Source: Phlegmacium glaucopus (lineage: Eukaryota; Basidiomycota; Agaricomycetes; Agaricales; Cortinariaceae). From it: 64,000 nt of DNA. The position numbers were made by a program, and so were the translations under genes. Of the stretch, positions 21,702 through 34,879 are shown one piece after another (the first letter of the stretch is position 1; each line of letters opens with the position of its first letter). Below the pieces are notes generated by a model, which had not been told where the DNA came from, did no database searches, and worked only from the letters and a program-made list of their open reading frames with translations. The DNA lies in assembly GCA_015039465.1 (NCBI GenBank), contig MU130477.1:306619-370618 (forward strand), read 5' to 3'.

Positions 21702-23966
21702 ATGGCCTCTGCTCAAACAATCGTACTTCCAGATATTCCAGAGCTCTACGAGAAAAATTTTCTGGACATACTACTTCCACCTACTAAAGTCGACGATGAC
21801 TTTATGATCGTTGAGCCAGCGGCTACACCGCCGGTGGTAAACCCAATGATTGATGCTCTGATACTCACTTCGCAACAAACATTCACCACGAATCGTGCTC
21901 CTGCCTACAATACAACCAATTCCGCGATTCTCGATGCGTTCAACAACTTGTCAAACAAATCTCTTCCTTCAGATGTTGCGAGATATCTTGCACAATCCTG
22001 GAAGGAAGATCCTGGGTTAACCCTTCGCTTGATATGGAACTTGAGAAGCATTCCCGATGGAAAAGGCTCGAAAGAAACATTTTATCGGTGTGTATATTTA
22101 CTCCTAACACAGTTGTGGGTCTGATACAGATACACCTTTCGCAGAGCATTTGGCTGGTTATATGATAATCACCCCAGGACTGCAATCTCTAACCTTCATC
22201 TCTTGGTTGAGCCCGTTTGTCTCCCTGTGAAGCAGACCAAGTCAGCAAAAGCCCATGGTTGTTGGAAAGATCTTCTCAATATACTTTGCCTTGTCACCTT
22301 GGACGAGCTTAACGCCAACGGCCAACTAAAGTTCCTTCATGCCCCTCGTATGAAATTTACTTATCCCCACCGCAACCGATACCCGAAAACTGGAACTCCT
22401 GCTTCACGCATCGAAAAGTCGATAGTCGAAGGCCAAAAACGCAAAGTGGTTGCGAGAGACACCCGTACCAACGAGCTTTCTCATTACCACAAAATTCTCG
22501 TCAGCAAACTTTCTCAACCAAAATTCCGTGCGCTTTACGTCGCCGTCGCACGTCTGTTCGCAGACCAGTTGGTTAATGATATCAAAATCCTTTATGAGAT
22601 AAAATCTCTCAAGCCAGATGGAGATCGAATAGCACTCATGAAACAAATCAGTCTCGCCGGCAAATGGGCTCCAACCCCTGCAGCTTATGACCGTGTTACT
22701 AATATCGCTACAGCCATCGCCCAACTCATTCACGCTGCACAAGTTATATCTCCCTACCCATCTGCTTTGAATAACCCTATCTCTCCTCATGATCGATCTG
22801 TAATCCTCCGTTCCTTCTATCAGAGATGGGTACTCACAGAGCTCCGTAAAATTTCTGCAATCCCTGAGCCGCTCATGGCCTCTAATCGATGGACTGAGAT
22901 CAAGTATTCCCGTGTCCCTTCGATCTGCATGAATAACAACAGTTCCCACTTCTACAGTCATGACCCCAAAGGTTTCGAGCAATACATCGTCAAAGTCGAA
23001 ACTGGCAAGAAGTCGATCAGCGGTGCAACAATGCTTCCACACGAGCTCGTTGCGCAGATTCTTGCCTTGAAGAACGGTGTTTCTTCCGGTGGTCGTGGAA
23101 AGAAAACGAAAAAATTATCAACGATCCCTGCTGTAATAGAGGCAAGGAAGACTTTGATAGAGAATGAGACACGTGTTATCGAGGCTCAATGGAAGACTCT
23201 GATTGAGTCCCTTCGTGAGGCAGGTTCCCTGGATAACTGTATGGCAATCTGCGACGTCTCTGGGTCTATGGGCAACATCGGCGCAAAGTATGACAAAAAT
23301 AATGTAGCTCCTATTTTTCCTGCCGTCGCTCTCTCTCTAGTTCTCGCCTCCCTAGCAAAACCTCCTTTCAATGCGGGATTCATTACTTTCTCCTATCGAC
23401 CTGAATTTCTCCGGGTCGATCTTACGCAGTCTCTCCTCGAACAAGTTACTTATATGAGCCGCTCCGACTGGTCTGCAAACACTGATTTCAGAGCTGTTTT
23501 CATCGACTTGCTCCTGCCCCTCGCTGTGAAGAACAAACTCAAACAGGAAGATATGATCAAACGCCTGTTCGTCTTCTCGGATATGCAATTTGATTCTTCA
23601 CATAGTTCCTGGCCAAGAGATACAACGAAGTGGGAGACCACTTACGATCTCATAGAGCGTGCGTATCAAAGGGCGGGATATGAAGTTCCGCAGATTGTGT
23701 TTTGGGATCTTAACGCTGAAGGGATACCTAAGACGGTTGAAGTACTGAGTGATAGGAAGGGTGTAGCGATGATGAATGGTTTTTCGCCTGCGCTGTTGAA
23801 AGTGTTCATGGGGGAGGAAGAAGAGTCTTCAGAGTGGGAAGAGGTCTCGGAAGATGGGTCAAAGAGTGTTACTGTTGTGGAGAAAGAGGATGAGTTTAAT
23901 CCCTTTAATGTGATGAAGAAAGCTTTGATGAGGAAAACATTCGATGGACTTGTGGTCCTGGATTAA
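21702..23966 (+). CDS. DUF2828 protein with von Willebrand A domain
   Basis: Two exons, 21702-22087 and 22130-23966, give 740 residues in phase. The first half matches the DUF2828 plan (GLTLRLIWNLRSIPDGKGSK, then AFGWLYDNHPRTAISNLH), a helical-repeat region distantly like the TROVE module of Ro RNA-binding proteins. The second half is a vWA fold with a metal-ion site: CMAICDVSGSMGNIG (DxSxS) near residue 505, a later NTDFRAVFIDLLLPLAV, and LFVFSDMQFD. The acidic C-terminus contains EEEESSEWEEVSEDGS. Proteins of this family are found in fungi, plants and giant viruses; the function is not established. An RNA-linked role is only an inference from the TROVE-like plan. Confidence 0.9.
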
Positions 23967-24452
23967 TTATCTTGGTAGTTGCAGTGTAGCGATAAAATGG
24001 ATGTATAGTTTTTTGTGTAATATACATGTAGCGAGGCTGACTGGGGCAACATAGAAGTGTATCATTGTGCTTAATGCCCGCAAGTCAGTCACGATATCCT
24101 TAGTATCAAAGTAAGAACTGAAAAGAGAAACTTTTCACTTGGCTTTTTTTCCTGAAAATTGGCCAGGATACAGCGGTCCCAACTCCTCGAGCTCAGAAGT
24201 ACGGATAAAAGATGCTGTGGGGGTCGGTGGTTTCCAAGTCCATATGTTCCACAACGAATATTTGTAGTCGTCTCGCAAGTCTTGCTGAAATCCTCATAGT
24301 CCTTAGGTAGTACGCAAGGGCATCTATTTCTTTTATAGTTCTTTGAGGTCATTAATCGTGCTTCCGAAATCGGATCAAAATTTTTATGGCCACTTTGTTT
24401 GGTCGTGATACGCATGACTGATTTTAACCAAGTTGCCACCAACTTTTCCTTC
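23967..24452. other. Intergenic region between the DUF2828 gene and UTP20
   Basis: No protein-like stretch is convincing on either strand. It should hold the 3' end of the DUF2828 gene and the UTP20 promoter; no TATA box was recognised. Confidence 0.4.
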
Positions 24453-27400
24453 ATGGCAATGGATTTACAAGAGATGGACGAGGCCCACGATATGCCTCAG
24501 ACAAACCGGTTTAAGGTGCCTATATTTCAAGAAAGTGAACCAGATTGATTCACCTTTTTTTCCCCTCTATTTTAGCACCAGTCGTATAAACAATCCCTCA
24601 AGGACGTCCATCTGCCATCGACGTTTCAACAGACGCACCTGGGGCATGAAGTAGGCGTACGTGCCCTTTTTTTCTCTCTCTGCAAAATATGGATTTATAT
24701 CTTATTACAGGATAATGACTCCCATTTTCATGAAGCACTGGATCATTGGCGACAACTCAACCTTGCACCCAGTTTTATACAGTTTGCAAACAAGGCCGAT
24801 TCATTATCCGCTTCGATGCCACTTCTTCTACATAATTGGAAGGATATATATAACTTATGGCTAGAAGCCTTCGAGTCTGCCGACGATGAAGGTTTCAGAG
24901 CATTACTTGAGTACGTCAAAAAAAAAATTCTAGTACTTGTTCAGAATTTGCTGAATTTTTTTATATGTAGTTTATTACAAAAGATGGCCCACGACCTTAG
25001 AACTACGCTTTCTCCAATTTACTCTGATATACTCAAAAAGTTGCTCTCTCTGCTTCCACGTTCGATATCACCTCCTGCTTTAACTTGTCTCCTCGAAACC
25101 TTCTCTTCTCTATTTCGATACCTCCTTATCCCATCTCTTAACCTCGCTCTGCTTGACCAAACCTGGGATGCTATCTGTCAGGTGCTGCCGAAGTGCCACG
25201 GCGAAATACAAAGAGCCATAGCGGAAGTATGGGGTTCATGTTTGAGGCGGATGAAGAAAGAGGCCAGAGAAAAGGCCGTTGCTTTGCTTGCGGATCGGAC
25301 TGGAGATATTGAGGATGCAAGTGCTTGGGCACTCGTTTTTGCCTGCAAAGTATGTATGCTTCATAATCTATTGATCATAAATTTAATTGACTCATTGACA
25401 GTCTGTATCTCAAACATTGCACACATGTGCGATCTCGATATTTACGCCTCTACTCGAATATCACCTCTCCTCAAGTGCAAATACAAGTACGACATACACG
25501 CTCATTCGCCGAACTTTGACTGCGCTAGTTCATCATGTGAAAAATGCTGAACAATTTGCATTGCTTGGCGATTTAATTGTTCAAAAGTTTTCTGAACTGC
25601 TCAAATCGACTGATATAAAGTCCGAGTTGGACGTCGAGCGTCTGAGAAAGATGATAGAAGTCGTAGGAGTTGTGTGTTCGGTGAGACAGGGTTCTAGGTT
25701 AACCGGTATGTTGCCCACCTAGCATTGTTGGTGTATCTGATTGTATCTCTGCTTATTTAGGATCTCAAATGTCACTGCTATTCGCACAATTGGATGCTCT
25801 CCCTCTTACAATACCTGATCTACACCGAGCTCTCTTGCGATATGTCACAGCGCTATTTGTAGCTGCTGATATGTCGATGTGGTTGGGACCCGGACTCAAA
25901 TTCCTCCAGCGTACATGGAGATGGAATTCAGCGGCGGCGGAAGATGAACCAATGTCTCCACAAGAATTAGCAGTATTGGTCACATTTACTCTGAAATTCA
26001 ACGGATGCCTCGCTTCATCAAATTGGGGTGGATGGAAGCTTGTCGCCCTGCCACTTCTTTATCGATCTGTTTTGAAAGCGGATGTGGACTTGAAAATTTT
26101 ATTGGATTTCTTGGCCAGGTTAAAGAGGGTGGGGAAAGTTGGCGGCAATGGTGTTGAGAAGGAAAAGGAGAAAGAGGGAGAGAGTGTGTGGAAGAAGGCT
26201 GAGGAATATGCAGTTGCAAGATTGACGATTTTGAAGGAAAAATGTGGGCGGGAGATGGAGGATTCTTGGGTTAGTGGTTAGATTTATTTTGGTGCCTAAT
26301 AGCTGACCTTGGTCTTAGACTGCCGAGATTGAAGACATACTGACCCTTTCCCCGCTCTTTTCAAGTGCTATATGTTATCCTTTGATTGATATAATAAATA
26401 TCATCATCGGTGCTGGTCCAAACAACGATGACTCCAAGGACAGTTCCACAAACCCATTCTTGAACTCATCCCTCATCCTTGGCACGTGTATGCATGTCTT
26501 GGCAGCACGCGACATCAAGGAATGGTCAGGTCCAATTGATGTAGGGACATGGACGATGCAGGCGGTCAACAAATGGTCATGGTCTAGCGATGTGTTGGGT
26601 GGGTTGTTGGCGCTAGCTCAAGCAAGGTTTGAAATTTGCATTATGCTTTGAAGAGAAAAAACTGATTATAGGCGTGTATTGCATATATAGTCCATTGCAT
26701 CTTACCCCGGTCTCTCTCAATGCCATCTACCCTTCTCTTAGCTCTTCTCTTCTCTCTCCTTCTCGGTCCCTGAGACTTAATACTCTCCGGCTTCTGGATT
26801 CCAAGAAGCTCATTGACAAAAATCATCAAGAAGACCCTGGCGCTGATGGTCTAGTGGAAGTTTTAAAGCGGTGTTTACAAGGAGAAGAAGTTTCGCTGGA
26901 TTTACAAGGGGTCAGGGAGAGGGTGTTAAGGATTGGAAGAGTTGGACAAGTAGTAGGCGATGTGAGAGGTGCTGAAGTTTGTACGAGGTGGTTGATTGGT
27001 TAGTACCATCGTGCGCTTATTCCGGGTCGATACTAATCCATTGCCCCAATACAACAGCTCAACTTAAAGTTAATCTCCGCCCCCTTTGGTCTCCTGCCGC
27101 TGCAGCTTTAGCTTCTCTCTCGCAAAGGTTCGGAGACGTTGTTTGGAAGTTATTGTTTGAAGAAGTGGAAAAGTTCACTTGTGTGACATCTTCCTCATCT
27201 CAACCGGAAGTGACCGGGAGTGGACAAAACCCTGCGGCTGCTGCTTCAAACGAGGAAAGGTCTGGGAATAAAGAGAATGATGAGGATCCATGGGAGGAAG
27301 AGCGTTCCTGGCGCGACCCGAGTGCTCATAACTTGAGGAGTGTGGTTATTGATTGGGTTGATGTCCAATCGACGAAGAGAGCAATGCGGGTCAGTTTCAT

Positions 27401-30400
27401 CTTTTTAAGTGTCTTTCCAATAAGGAGCTAGCTCCACTCATCACCATTCTAAATAGGACCAGTCAAATCAAGAACGTTTTGATGTCCAATCATACGAGTA
27501 CCAGCTTCTGGCTGCCCTCAGCGAATGTTCAGTATTGGCGGAGAAACATAACCGAGAACTGGTACCTCATTTTCTCACCTTAGCCACGCCAACGGCCAGC
27601 TCCTCGTCCGTTACGAAACTCCCAAAGCAAAAGCTAGCAGCTTGGCTTGTTCTCTTTTCCAAATTCACCAACCCTAAAGCCTTACATTCCTCTTCCACTT
27701 TGCATCATCTTTACATCAACCTACTCTCTCATCCAGACCGTTCTTTACAATCCACGGCGCTTACGTGCCTATTCACGTACAAATCACCTGCTTTGGCACA
27801 ATATGAACACCGCATCCGCGCGTTATTGGACGATACGAGGTGGAGAGATGAGCTCGCTTTACTTGATTTAGGCTTGGACTCGCCTGACAGCAGGGCTGAG
27901 GGCGGCTTAGAAATCAACGCGAGAAAGGAGGTGTTAGAAGTTATTATTCGCCTTCTTTTTGGGGTGATGTTGGAGAGAAAGGGCAAATCCAAAGGGTCGG
28001 GTGCCGGAGACAGGAGGAAGGCCGTATTGAATGCTCTGGCAGGTTGTGGTGAGGATGAATTAGGCTTACTGGTGGATTTGATGTTGAGGCCTTTTGGGTG
28101 GGATAGAAATGGGGCTAGTAGTGCTCTGGGCTCTCCTGACTCCGGAAACACATCCAGGTCTGACCTCAGCGGGGGTGCAGGAGTCAAGCAAATAACAGGG
28201 TTTCTGACGCTCCTAGGGGATCTGTTGAAAAGTCTGGGCTCCAGGCTAGTCAGATACTGGCCTGTGTTGATTGAGATGACGATTGGTTTGACAAGTGCGG
28301 CACAAGCGTGTATTGCCGGGTTGGAGGAGGGGGATATAGAAGAGAACGTCGACAACGTCGAGGAAGTAGAAGGGATTGTGGACGACTTAGATGTCCCTGA
28401 GGAAACGGTTGCTTCGCCATCTTCATCGGCACTATCATCTTCATCTCCGAAAATCGTTCGTTCTATAAGGCAGCTTGGCCTGAAGCGATTTGCAGATTTC
28501 TTCAGAGTTTCGGGGACCTTTGATTTTTCATCGTATATGAAGTCTGCTTTTGCATCTTTCATCACTCCACGACTTCCTGTTCTCGACAGAGAAAACACTC
28601 AATCACCTTCTGCGTTGTTGGAGCTCTTCCACGTTTGGACGACTGACAGCAGTTATGTTCCGTTCCTCGTGTGTTACGACCAGCAAACGTTGCCTAAACT
28701 CTATGATTGTCTTGTCGCCACTAATGTCAAGCCTTCAGTCGTCTCTCGAGTGTTCGATGTTGTGGATAACCTTCTTGGGTATTCCGCTGAGAACGAGCTC
28801 ATACGAGAAACTGTTTTCAAACCGCACGTCTCGCACTTGCTCACTAATCTCGCTGTACTTGTCGAACGGACGAAGGGCACATCGACTGTCGCAACGCCCA
28901 TTGCTCAACGTCAAATTAGCATCCTTTCCGAAATAGCGCAGTATTCGACAGACTCGAGCCAAGCTTCCACACTTCTTGGCCTATTTTCGCCCTTGCTTCG
29001 AAAACCTCCAAAGGTTGTTCCAGAGAAAGTCAAAGTCAACCTTGTGAAAATTATTGGTGATCTCATGCGCCTAATACCGGACTTGAAGGACCGCCAGACT
29101 TCAACTTATCAGAAGACATATGCTCTCCTGTCTCAGCTATTCCAAACTCTTCGATCTCGCCCAGCAAGGCTCAGTCTTATATCAACTTTCCATCGATTTG
29201 CAGCAATCGATCTTGGTCTTCAGGAATTAGCTCAGCTCTTGGAAGGCATGAATGCTTACTCTACGAAACGAATGGATGAACCCGATTTCGACCGTCGTCT
29301 TGCCGCTTTCTCTGATTTCAATGAGAATCTATACCAGACTACTTCATGCCCTGATTGGTTGCCGATCCTTTACAATATGCTCAGTTTCATCCAAGATCCT
29401 GTCGAGTTGTCGGTTAGGAACAGTGCTTCGTATACCATGCGCCATTTTATCGATATTGTTGCTGCGACTGAGGCTACGCCTGAATATGAGGAGATGTTCC
29501 TTCGCGTCCTTTTCTCTGGGTTAAAGAATGGACTGCGCTCCAAGAACGAAATGGTGCGCATGGAAGTGCTGGGTGTGATCGCGTACTCGGTCGAGCATTG
29601 TCAGCGGATAGCTTCGTTACAGGAAATGCGTCATCTGCTTGAAGGTGGAGATGAAGAAGCGAACTTTTTCAACAATATCCTCCATGTTCAAGTCCACAGA
29701 CGTTCAAGAGCGCTGCGTCGATTAGCAGACCATTGCGAACAAGGAAATCTTCGCAGTTCCACTCTTGTCGATATATTTATCCCGTTGGTCGGAAACTATA
29801 TTATGTCTACAACGTCGGTTGATCATCATCTCGTGAACGATGCGATCCTGGCCACAGGGAGAATGGCTAAACATCTTTCGTGGGGCGCGTATCATGGACT
29901 CGTGCAAAAGTATCTCAAGCTATCGAGGGCTAGGGATGAGTCTGAACGAGTCTACGTCCGTGCTCTCGTTGCTTTACTCGAGAACTTTCATTTTCCAATG
30001 GAAGAAGTTGTACCTGTTTTAGATTCTACCAACGAAGAGATTGCCGAAGACGATGGAGACGAGGACATCGTTGTCGTACCTGATCCTATGGAAAATGTTG
30101 CATTGTCAGCCAAAACCACCGCTCGTATTGCTGATGCCGTCAATTTGCGTCTTTTACCCAACTTGTTGAACCACCTCGAGAAGCATGATGCCACGACCGA
30201 CGATAACACTCGTATTCCCATTTCGATCGGTATCGTCACTGTCGCAAAATACCTGCCAGCTACCGCACGTGAAGCACAAATCACTCGGTTGGTGACAATC
30301 CTCAGTCAGATCCTTCGTAGCAAGTCCCAAGAAACACGAGATCTAACAAGAGACGCTCTCAATCGAATTGCAGTGAATCTAGGACCGTCGTATCTCCCTC

Positions 30401-33240
30401 TTATCATTCGAGAGCTAAGAGCTGCCCTTATACGTGGTCCTCAACTTCATGTTCTGGCCTATGTAGTTCATTCTTTGATGGTGCATATCACGACCGGAGA
30501 GCATGCTGAGGCATTTTCCACTTTAGACGACTGCGTTAATGACGTCGCTTTCGTTTCTGCTGAAGTCATCTTCGGAGAATCTGGTAAGGATGTCCAGGCA
30601 GAAGACTTCAAGACCAAGATGAGAGAAGTTCGAGCGTCGTCTTCGAGAGGCTTGGACTCTTTTGCGGTAGTGGCCAAATTTGTTACCCCGGCAAAAATTA
30701 GCAGCCTCCTCCTGCCTTTGAAAACCATCATGCAGGAAACGTCATCAATCAAGGTCATGAACCTAGTTGAAGAAGTCTTGAAGCGGTTGACGGTTGGACT
30801 TAACGGAAATCAGTATCTTGTGCCAACAGAACTTTTAGTTCTTTGTCATACTCTTATCAGCCAAAATGCGCGATTTTTACAACAAACTCCTGCCCGTCGA
30901 AAGCCTACTGTCAAAGGGGATGCTATCGTTCAGATGAAGCGACAAGTGACGACCGAGAATAATCATTACAGCAATAATTCTTATCGGTGAGCATCTCTTC
31001 TCTGTTGTCATACCAATCTGACGAAAATCCTAGATTTGTAACTTTTGGCCTTGATCTATTGAATACTGCTCTTCGGAGAAACCGATTCGACTTTCGCGAT
31101 TCTGAAGTCATGAAGAGGCTTGAATCCATGGTCGTCGTGATCGGGAACAGTCTTTACTCCACGAATGCCCCAGTACTGATACTCGGAATGCGTTGTGCCG
31201 CTGGGCTTGCCAAGTGCCCATTGAAAACTATAGAAAAGTCATTGCCTGTAATCGTCCGACAAATCCTTGATATCATCAAGCAAGCTGGCAGTACCGAATC
31301 TGAGCTGGTACAGGTTGCGTTCAAATCTCTGGCCTCGGTACTTCGAGACGGCCCACCTGTCCAAGTAAAAGAAAAGGATCTCGTCTACCTGATCGAGCTT
31401 TTATCTCCCGATTTGGAAGAGCCAACACGTCAAGCGTCCGTTTTTACGCTTTTGCGAGCTATTGTTGCCCGCAAATTTGTCGTTCCGGAGATTTACGATC
31501 TTATGGGGAAAGTGTCTGAGATCGCAGTTACTAGTCAGTCGCCACAAGTGCAAGAGCTCTGCCGCGGGGTTCTCCTTCAGTTCTTACTCGACTACCCTCA
31601 AGGAAAGGGACGCCTACGGAATCAAATGGCATTCTTTGCCAAGAATATCTCTTACGTCCATGAAAGTGGACGTACCAGTATTATGGAGCTACTTGATGCG
31701 GTCATTACCAAGTTCCAGGTCAATCTGGTGAGGGAGTACGCCGACTTGCTATTTGTAGCACTTGTTATGGTTGTGGCCAACGATGATTCTGCGAAGTGCC
31801 GTGAAATGGGTGCTCAGTTGATCAAGAACCTTTTCACGAGATTGGATGAAGACCATCGCAGCATTGTCCTATCCCACCTTCATTCGTGGGCTTCACAGAA
31901 TGCCCAACCCCAATTGGCATGGGTATCAGCACAAGTGTCAGGGTTTATTGTCGATGTATCCCAAAGTGAAGCCCTTCCCTATGTATCGGTCATCCTCGAC
32001 GACCTCAAGGCATCACTGCAATACAGTGCTACTGTCACGACCATAGATGAAGACGAAGATGACTCCCGCATGGACGTAGAATTAGAATGGCAATTGCCCT
32101 ATCATGCTCTTACAGTTCTGGCCAAAATCCTTAAGGTGTTCCCGACATTTGCCAGTCAAGACGATAAAGTCGCATGGAATCTCGTTGTCGACCATCTCCT
32201 CTTTCCTCATGCATGGGTTCGTACTGCGGCATGCAGGCTTCTGGGGCTTTTATTCTCCACATCAACTGTCGCACTACCACGGCCAGATCTTCCCGACGAT
32301 CATCCCCTGTCCAAACCTGGAATGACAAATGTGGCTAAGAAACTCTCGCAGCAGCTCAAGAGTGAACATCTTGACGATATTCTTAGTTTGCAAATCGTTA
32401 AAAATCTGTTCTATCTCGGGAAATGCTTTTCTCTCTTCCCCGTTGGAAATGAAGATGAGGGCTTCGCTAACGGACCCACAGCGCTTCTTGAAAATGATGA
32501 CCCATCAAGCGAAGATAAGTTCAAACACTCGGCCAAGCCACTCCCATGGTTATTCTCGAAATTATCTTATCAAGTAAAGTCTGGGCATATTGCAAGACGT
32601 AACCGAGCTGCGTGCAAGGTAAAAAAAAGGTCACTCTTTCTAAAGATTTTAATATTCATCTCAAATCCACTTTTGTTAGCCCAATTGGTCTCAGCAACCT
32701 TTAGCTGGTCTACGTTGGTTTGCCGCAATGGTTTCTCACTTGGAAGCTTCCAGCCTTGAACGATATCTGGTTCACATATTGACGCCAGTTTACCGACTGA
32801 TCGAGGATGATACCATTCGTGATTCCCAAATGGGTAAATATCTTTTGTCCTATCCTCGTTTGAATTTTTAATACTCACATATTTGAAATTGTTGCAGAGG
32901 AACTGAAGACGACGGCTGTAGAGCTGCAGGAGTTGGTACAATCGAAAGTCGGAACTACGAAATTCTCGCTCGTATATAACCAGATTCGGCAGGGCGCTCT
33001 CGGTATTCGGAGGGAACGGAAGGTGGCTAGATCCCTTCAAATGACCACTAATCCGGAAGCAGCGGCAAAAAGGAAGATGCAGAGGAACGTGATCAAGAAG
33101 GAAAGTAGGAAAAGGAAAGATCGAGGATTTTCGTACGTTTTTTTTTCTCTTGCGAAATAATTGTTCTCCTGGATCTAACCTTTTACCTTTTTGTTCTTAG
33201 TGATGGAAAAGGAAAGATCAAGCGACGGAGAGAAGAGTAG
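24453..33240 (+). CDS. UTP20: UTP20, component of the small-subunit processome
   Basis: A very large HEAT-repeat protein of the nucleolus, needed for early 18S rRNA processing. The N-terminal exons join as MAMDLQEMDEAHDMPQTN, HQSYKQSLKDVHLPSTF and DNDSHFHEALDHWRQLNLAP, the last strongly typical of UTP20, followed by ADSLSASMPLLLHNW. The bulk is a long open exon (about 27460-30988) of helical repeats, continued at 31034-32618 after an intron. The C-terminus is basic and coiled (RRERKVARSLQMTT, AAAKRKMQRNVIKK) and ends KRRREE before the stop at 33238-33240. At least a dozen short introns are present, mostly in the first 3 kb. The 8.8 kb span fits a protein of roughly 2,500 residues. No break was seen, so it is probably functional. 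Confidence 0.9.
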
Positions 33241-33495
33241 CTCGATGATGTTCACGACCTTTCTTCTTAGCATTCTTCATTTGCATTTTGTTACGTATAT
33301 CACACACACAAACTTCATAGATGTGTTCACTGCAACATATTTCACGGTCATTTTACTCACTCATTTTCTCATAACGGACAAAACATCCTTCTCTGGCTCA
33401 TTCTCATTAGCGTTGCTTTCCTACTCTCATCTCCTACTCCATCATTTTTTGGGAGAAAAAACATCCTGCATCCAGTAAATAGGAATACTTCATTT
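33241..33495. other. 3' region of UTP20
   Basis: AT- and pyrimidine-rich DNA between the UTP20 stop codon and a convergent exon remnant. No gene was seen. Confidence 0.4.
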
Positions 33496-33713
33496 TCATT
33501 TTGTAAAAGCAGCTGGGGTTCGGGCCTCAGTGACCGAACTGATGGCTCTAACATTACCCTGCTGTAATATAGCTTTTTGTATTCTAGGCTCGTAATCAGC
33601 CCAGTTACTTCCGTCGTCGGAGCTTGGGAACACGTAGTGTCTGAACTGAAATTCATTGATAGATTGGACATCTTGTCCTCGGGGCCCATAACCTGTTGCT
33701 GTAATATTCGCAG
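33496..33713 (-). pseudogene. Orphan last exon of an unrecognised gene
   Basis: On the minus strand a clean splice acceptor (TTTGCTCTAG, 33714-33723) is followed by an open frame to the TGA at 33496-33498, with ITATGYGPRGQDVQSINEF, FPSSDDGSNWADYEPRIQKA and GNVRAISSVTEARTPAAF. The composition is clearly protein-like. Upstream, a candidate exon ends near 33846 (donor GTGAGT), but only 200 bases further the inverted-duplication breakpoint at 33925 begins. The rest of the gene is absent, so the rearrangement appears to have cut it. The family is not recognised. Confidence 0.4.
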
Positions 33714-33793
33714 CTAGAGCAAAGAAAGAGTAAGTCTCAACTTTGGTAAAAAGTTTTATATTAACTATTATACCTAGAGCAAAGAAAGAGTAA
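33714..33793. repeat. 20-bp direct repeat around a splice acceptor
   Basis: CTAGAGCAAAGAAAGAGTAA occurs exactly at 33714-33733 and 33774-33793, 40 bases apart. In minus orientation each copy ends in a possible splice acceptor of the orphan exon, so a tandem duplication has created two acceptors. Confidence 0.85.
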
Positions 33794-33924
33794 CTAGGTA
33801 TATGTTAGACAAAGTAATTTAAAAGAATAAATGAGCGGACTCACTTGACGTGACACGAATGATAAGATATCGAAAGATAAAGAAGATAAACCATATCAAC
33901 GAGTCGTAACTCGTATACTGCAAC

Positions 33925-34258
33925 AACAGGGAGATGCCTACTGCGGCTTGAATTTCGTTTTCCTCATCAAGAACAAAATCTGATGCAACATTTAAAACAC
34001 TTGCAAAACTCCAATACTTATTTATATCGGTAGTCGCCGGACATACTCCAAGGGCTTTCGAAAAGCGATGGATCCTTCGCATTGCCACTGCCAGTTGCAT
34101 TACATGGTCTGTTACTACTGGACGATGGAGTTGGATTACGGCGATCCTTTTTGCAATCAGTTCGACCCCTCCTTGGAAATCACCGTCTTCCTATCTTCCA
34201 CGTAGCTCAGTTGTTCAAGAATGCTCTACGTGACAAATTGGGTCAGTTCAATGATTGA
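33925..34258 (+). pseudogene. F-box gene 3' fragment in arm B
   Basis: Encodes pieces of the F-box protein C-terminus (CLLRLEFRFPHQEQN, then SPDILQGLSKSDGSFALPL) but begins abruptly at the duplication breakpoint, has an in-frame TAG near 34031 and shifts frame towards the end. It lacks the F-box domain and start and cannot make a working protein. Confidence 0.8.
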
Positions 34259-34275
34259 TCCCATTCAGACAGCGT

Positions 34276-34655
34276 TTACAATTTACAGGTCACAAATGTC
34301 AGTCTAGAATAGTCCAATAGAGTATCATCGTCGAGTCCTTTAATGATATCTCGTGCTGTACGCGCAGGACGAGCAATAAAGGACTTGTCGTTGCCTGCAC
34401 TTTCCAATGCCTTTTGGGCAACCTTCCGCATAAGCTTCAACTTTTGGAACAAATTAGGACCTTCACTGTCTTCTTGGTCCACCACTACTAGTATGACCTG
34501 AGAAGAAGGGTGTCCCCATCACCTATAGTACGAAAAGGTAGTTCAGAATCAATGATTTACTAGAAAACCAAATACATACTCAATAATCCGCCTAAGCAAC
34601 TCTCATGATCCTTGCATCGAGTTGATTTCAATTCGAGGCTCGGACTACCATTCAT
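34276..34655 (-). pseudogene. Small unknown gene, broken copy in arm B
   Basis: Counterpart of 1796-2179. The ATG at 34653-34655 starts in the same frame as the copy A start, but one base is missing in exon 1 (CATGAGAG against CATGACGAG), and exon 2 opens with an in-frame TGA. The C-terminal part stays open (NLFQKLKLMRKVAQKALES) and ends at 34276-34278. It is probably nonfunctional unless splicing has changed. Confidence 0.5.
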
Positions 34656-34879
34656 TGATATCTCTCAAGGAGATCGACGTCCGTAACTTTTTAATCCATT
34701 GTAAACTTATGGCTTGCAAAATGCTCGCGTAGCTATTTAACCAATAATCAAGGGAATGCATATAAATCAATGCTGATAGTACAGATACAATATTCCATGA
34801 CAACCCAACATGTACAAAATCACTATCTCCCATATCACAGAAAACGGAAGGAAGGAAAAAAAAGGTGGACAGAAGGGTG

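Noticed and set aside
27729..28598. 289-codon open frame on the minus strand
   Set aside because: It lies opposite the long UTP20 exon, is serine- and proline-rich as antisense frames of such exons are, and has no motif. It is a shadow of UTP20.
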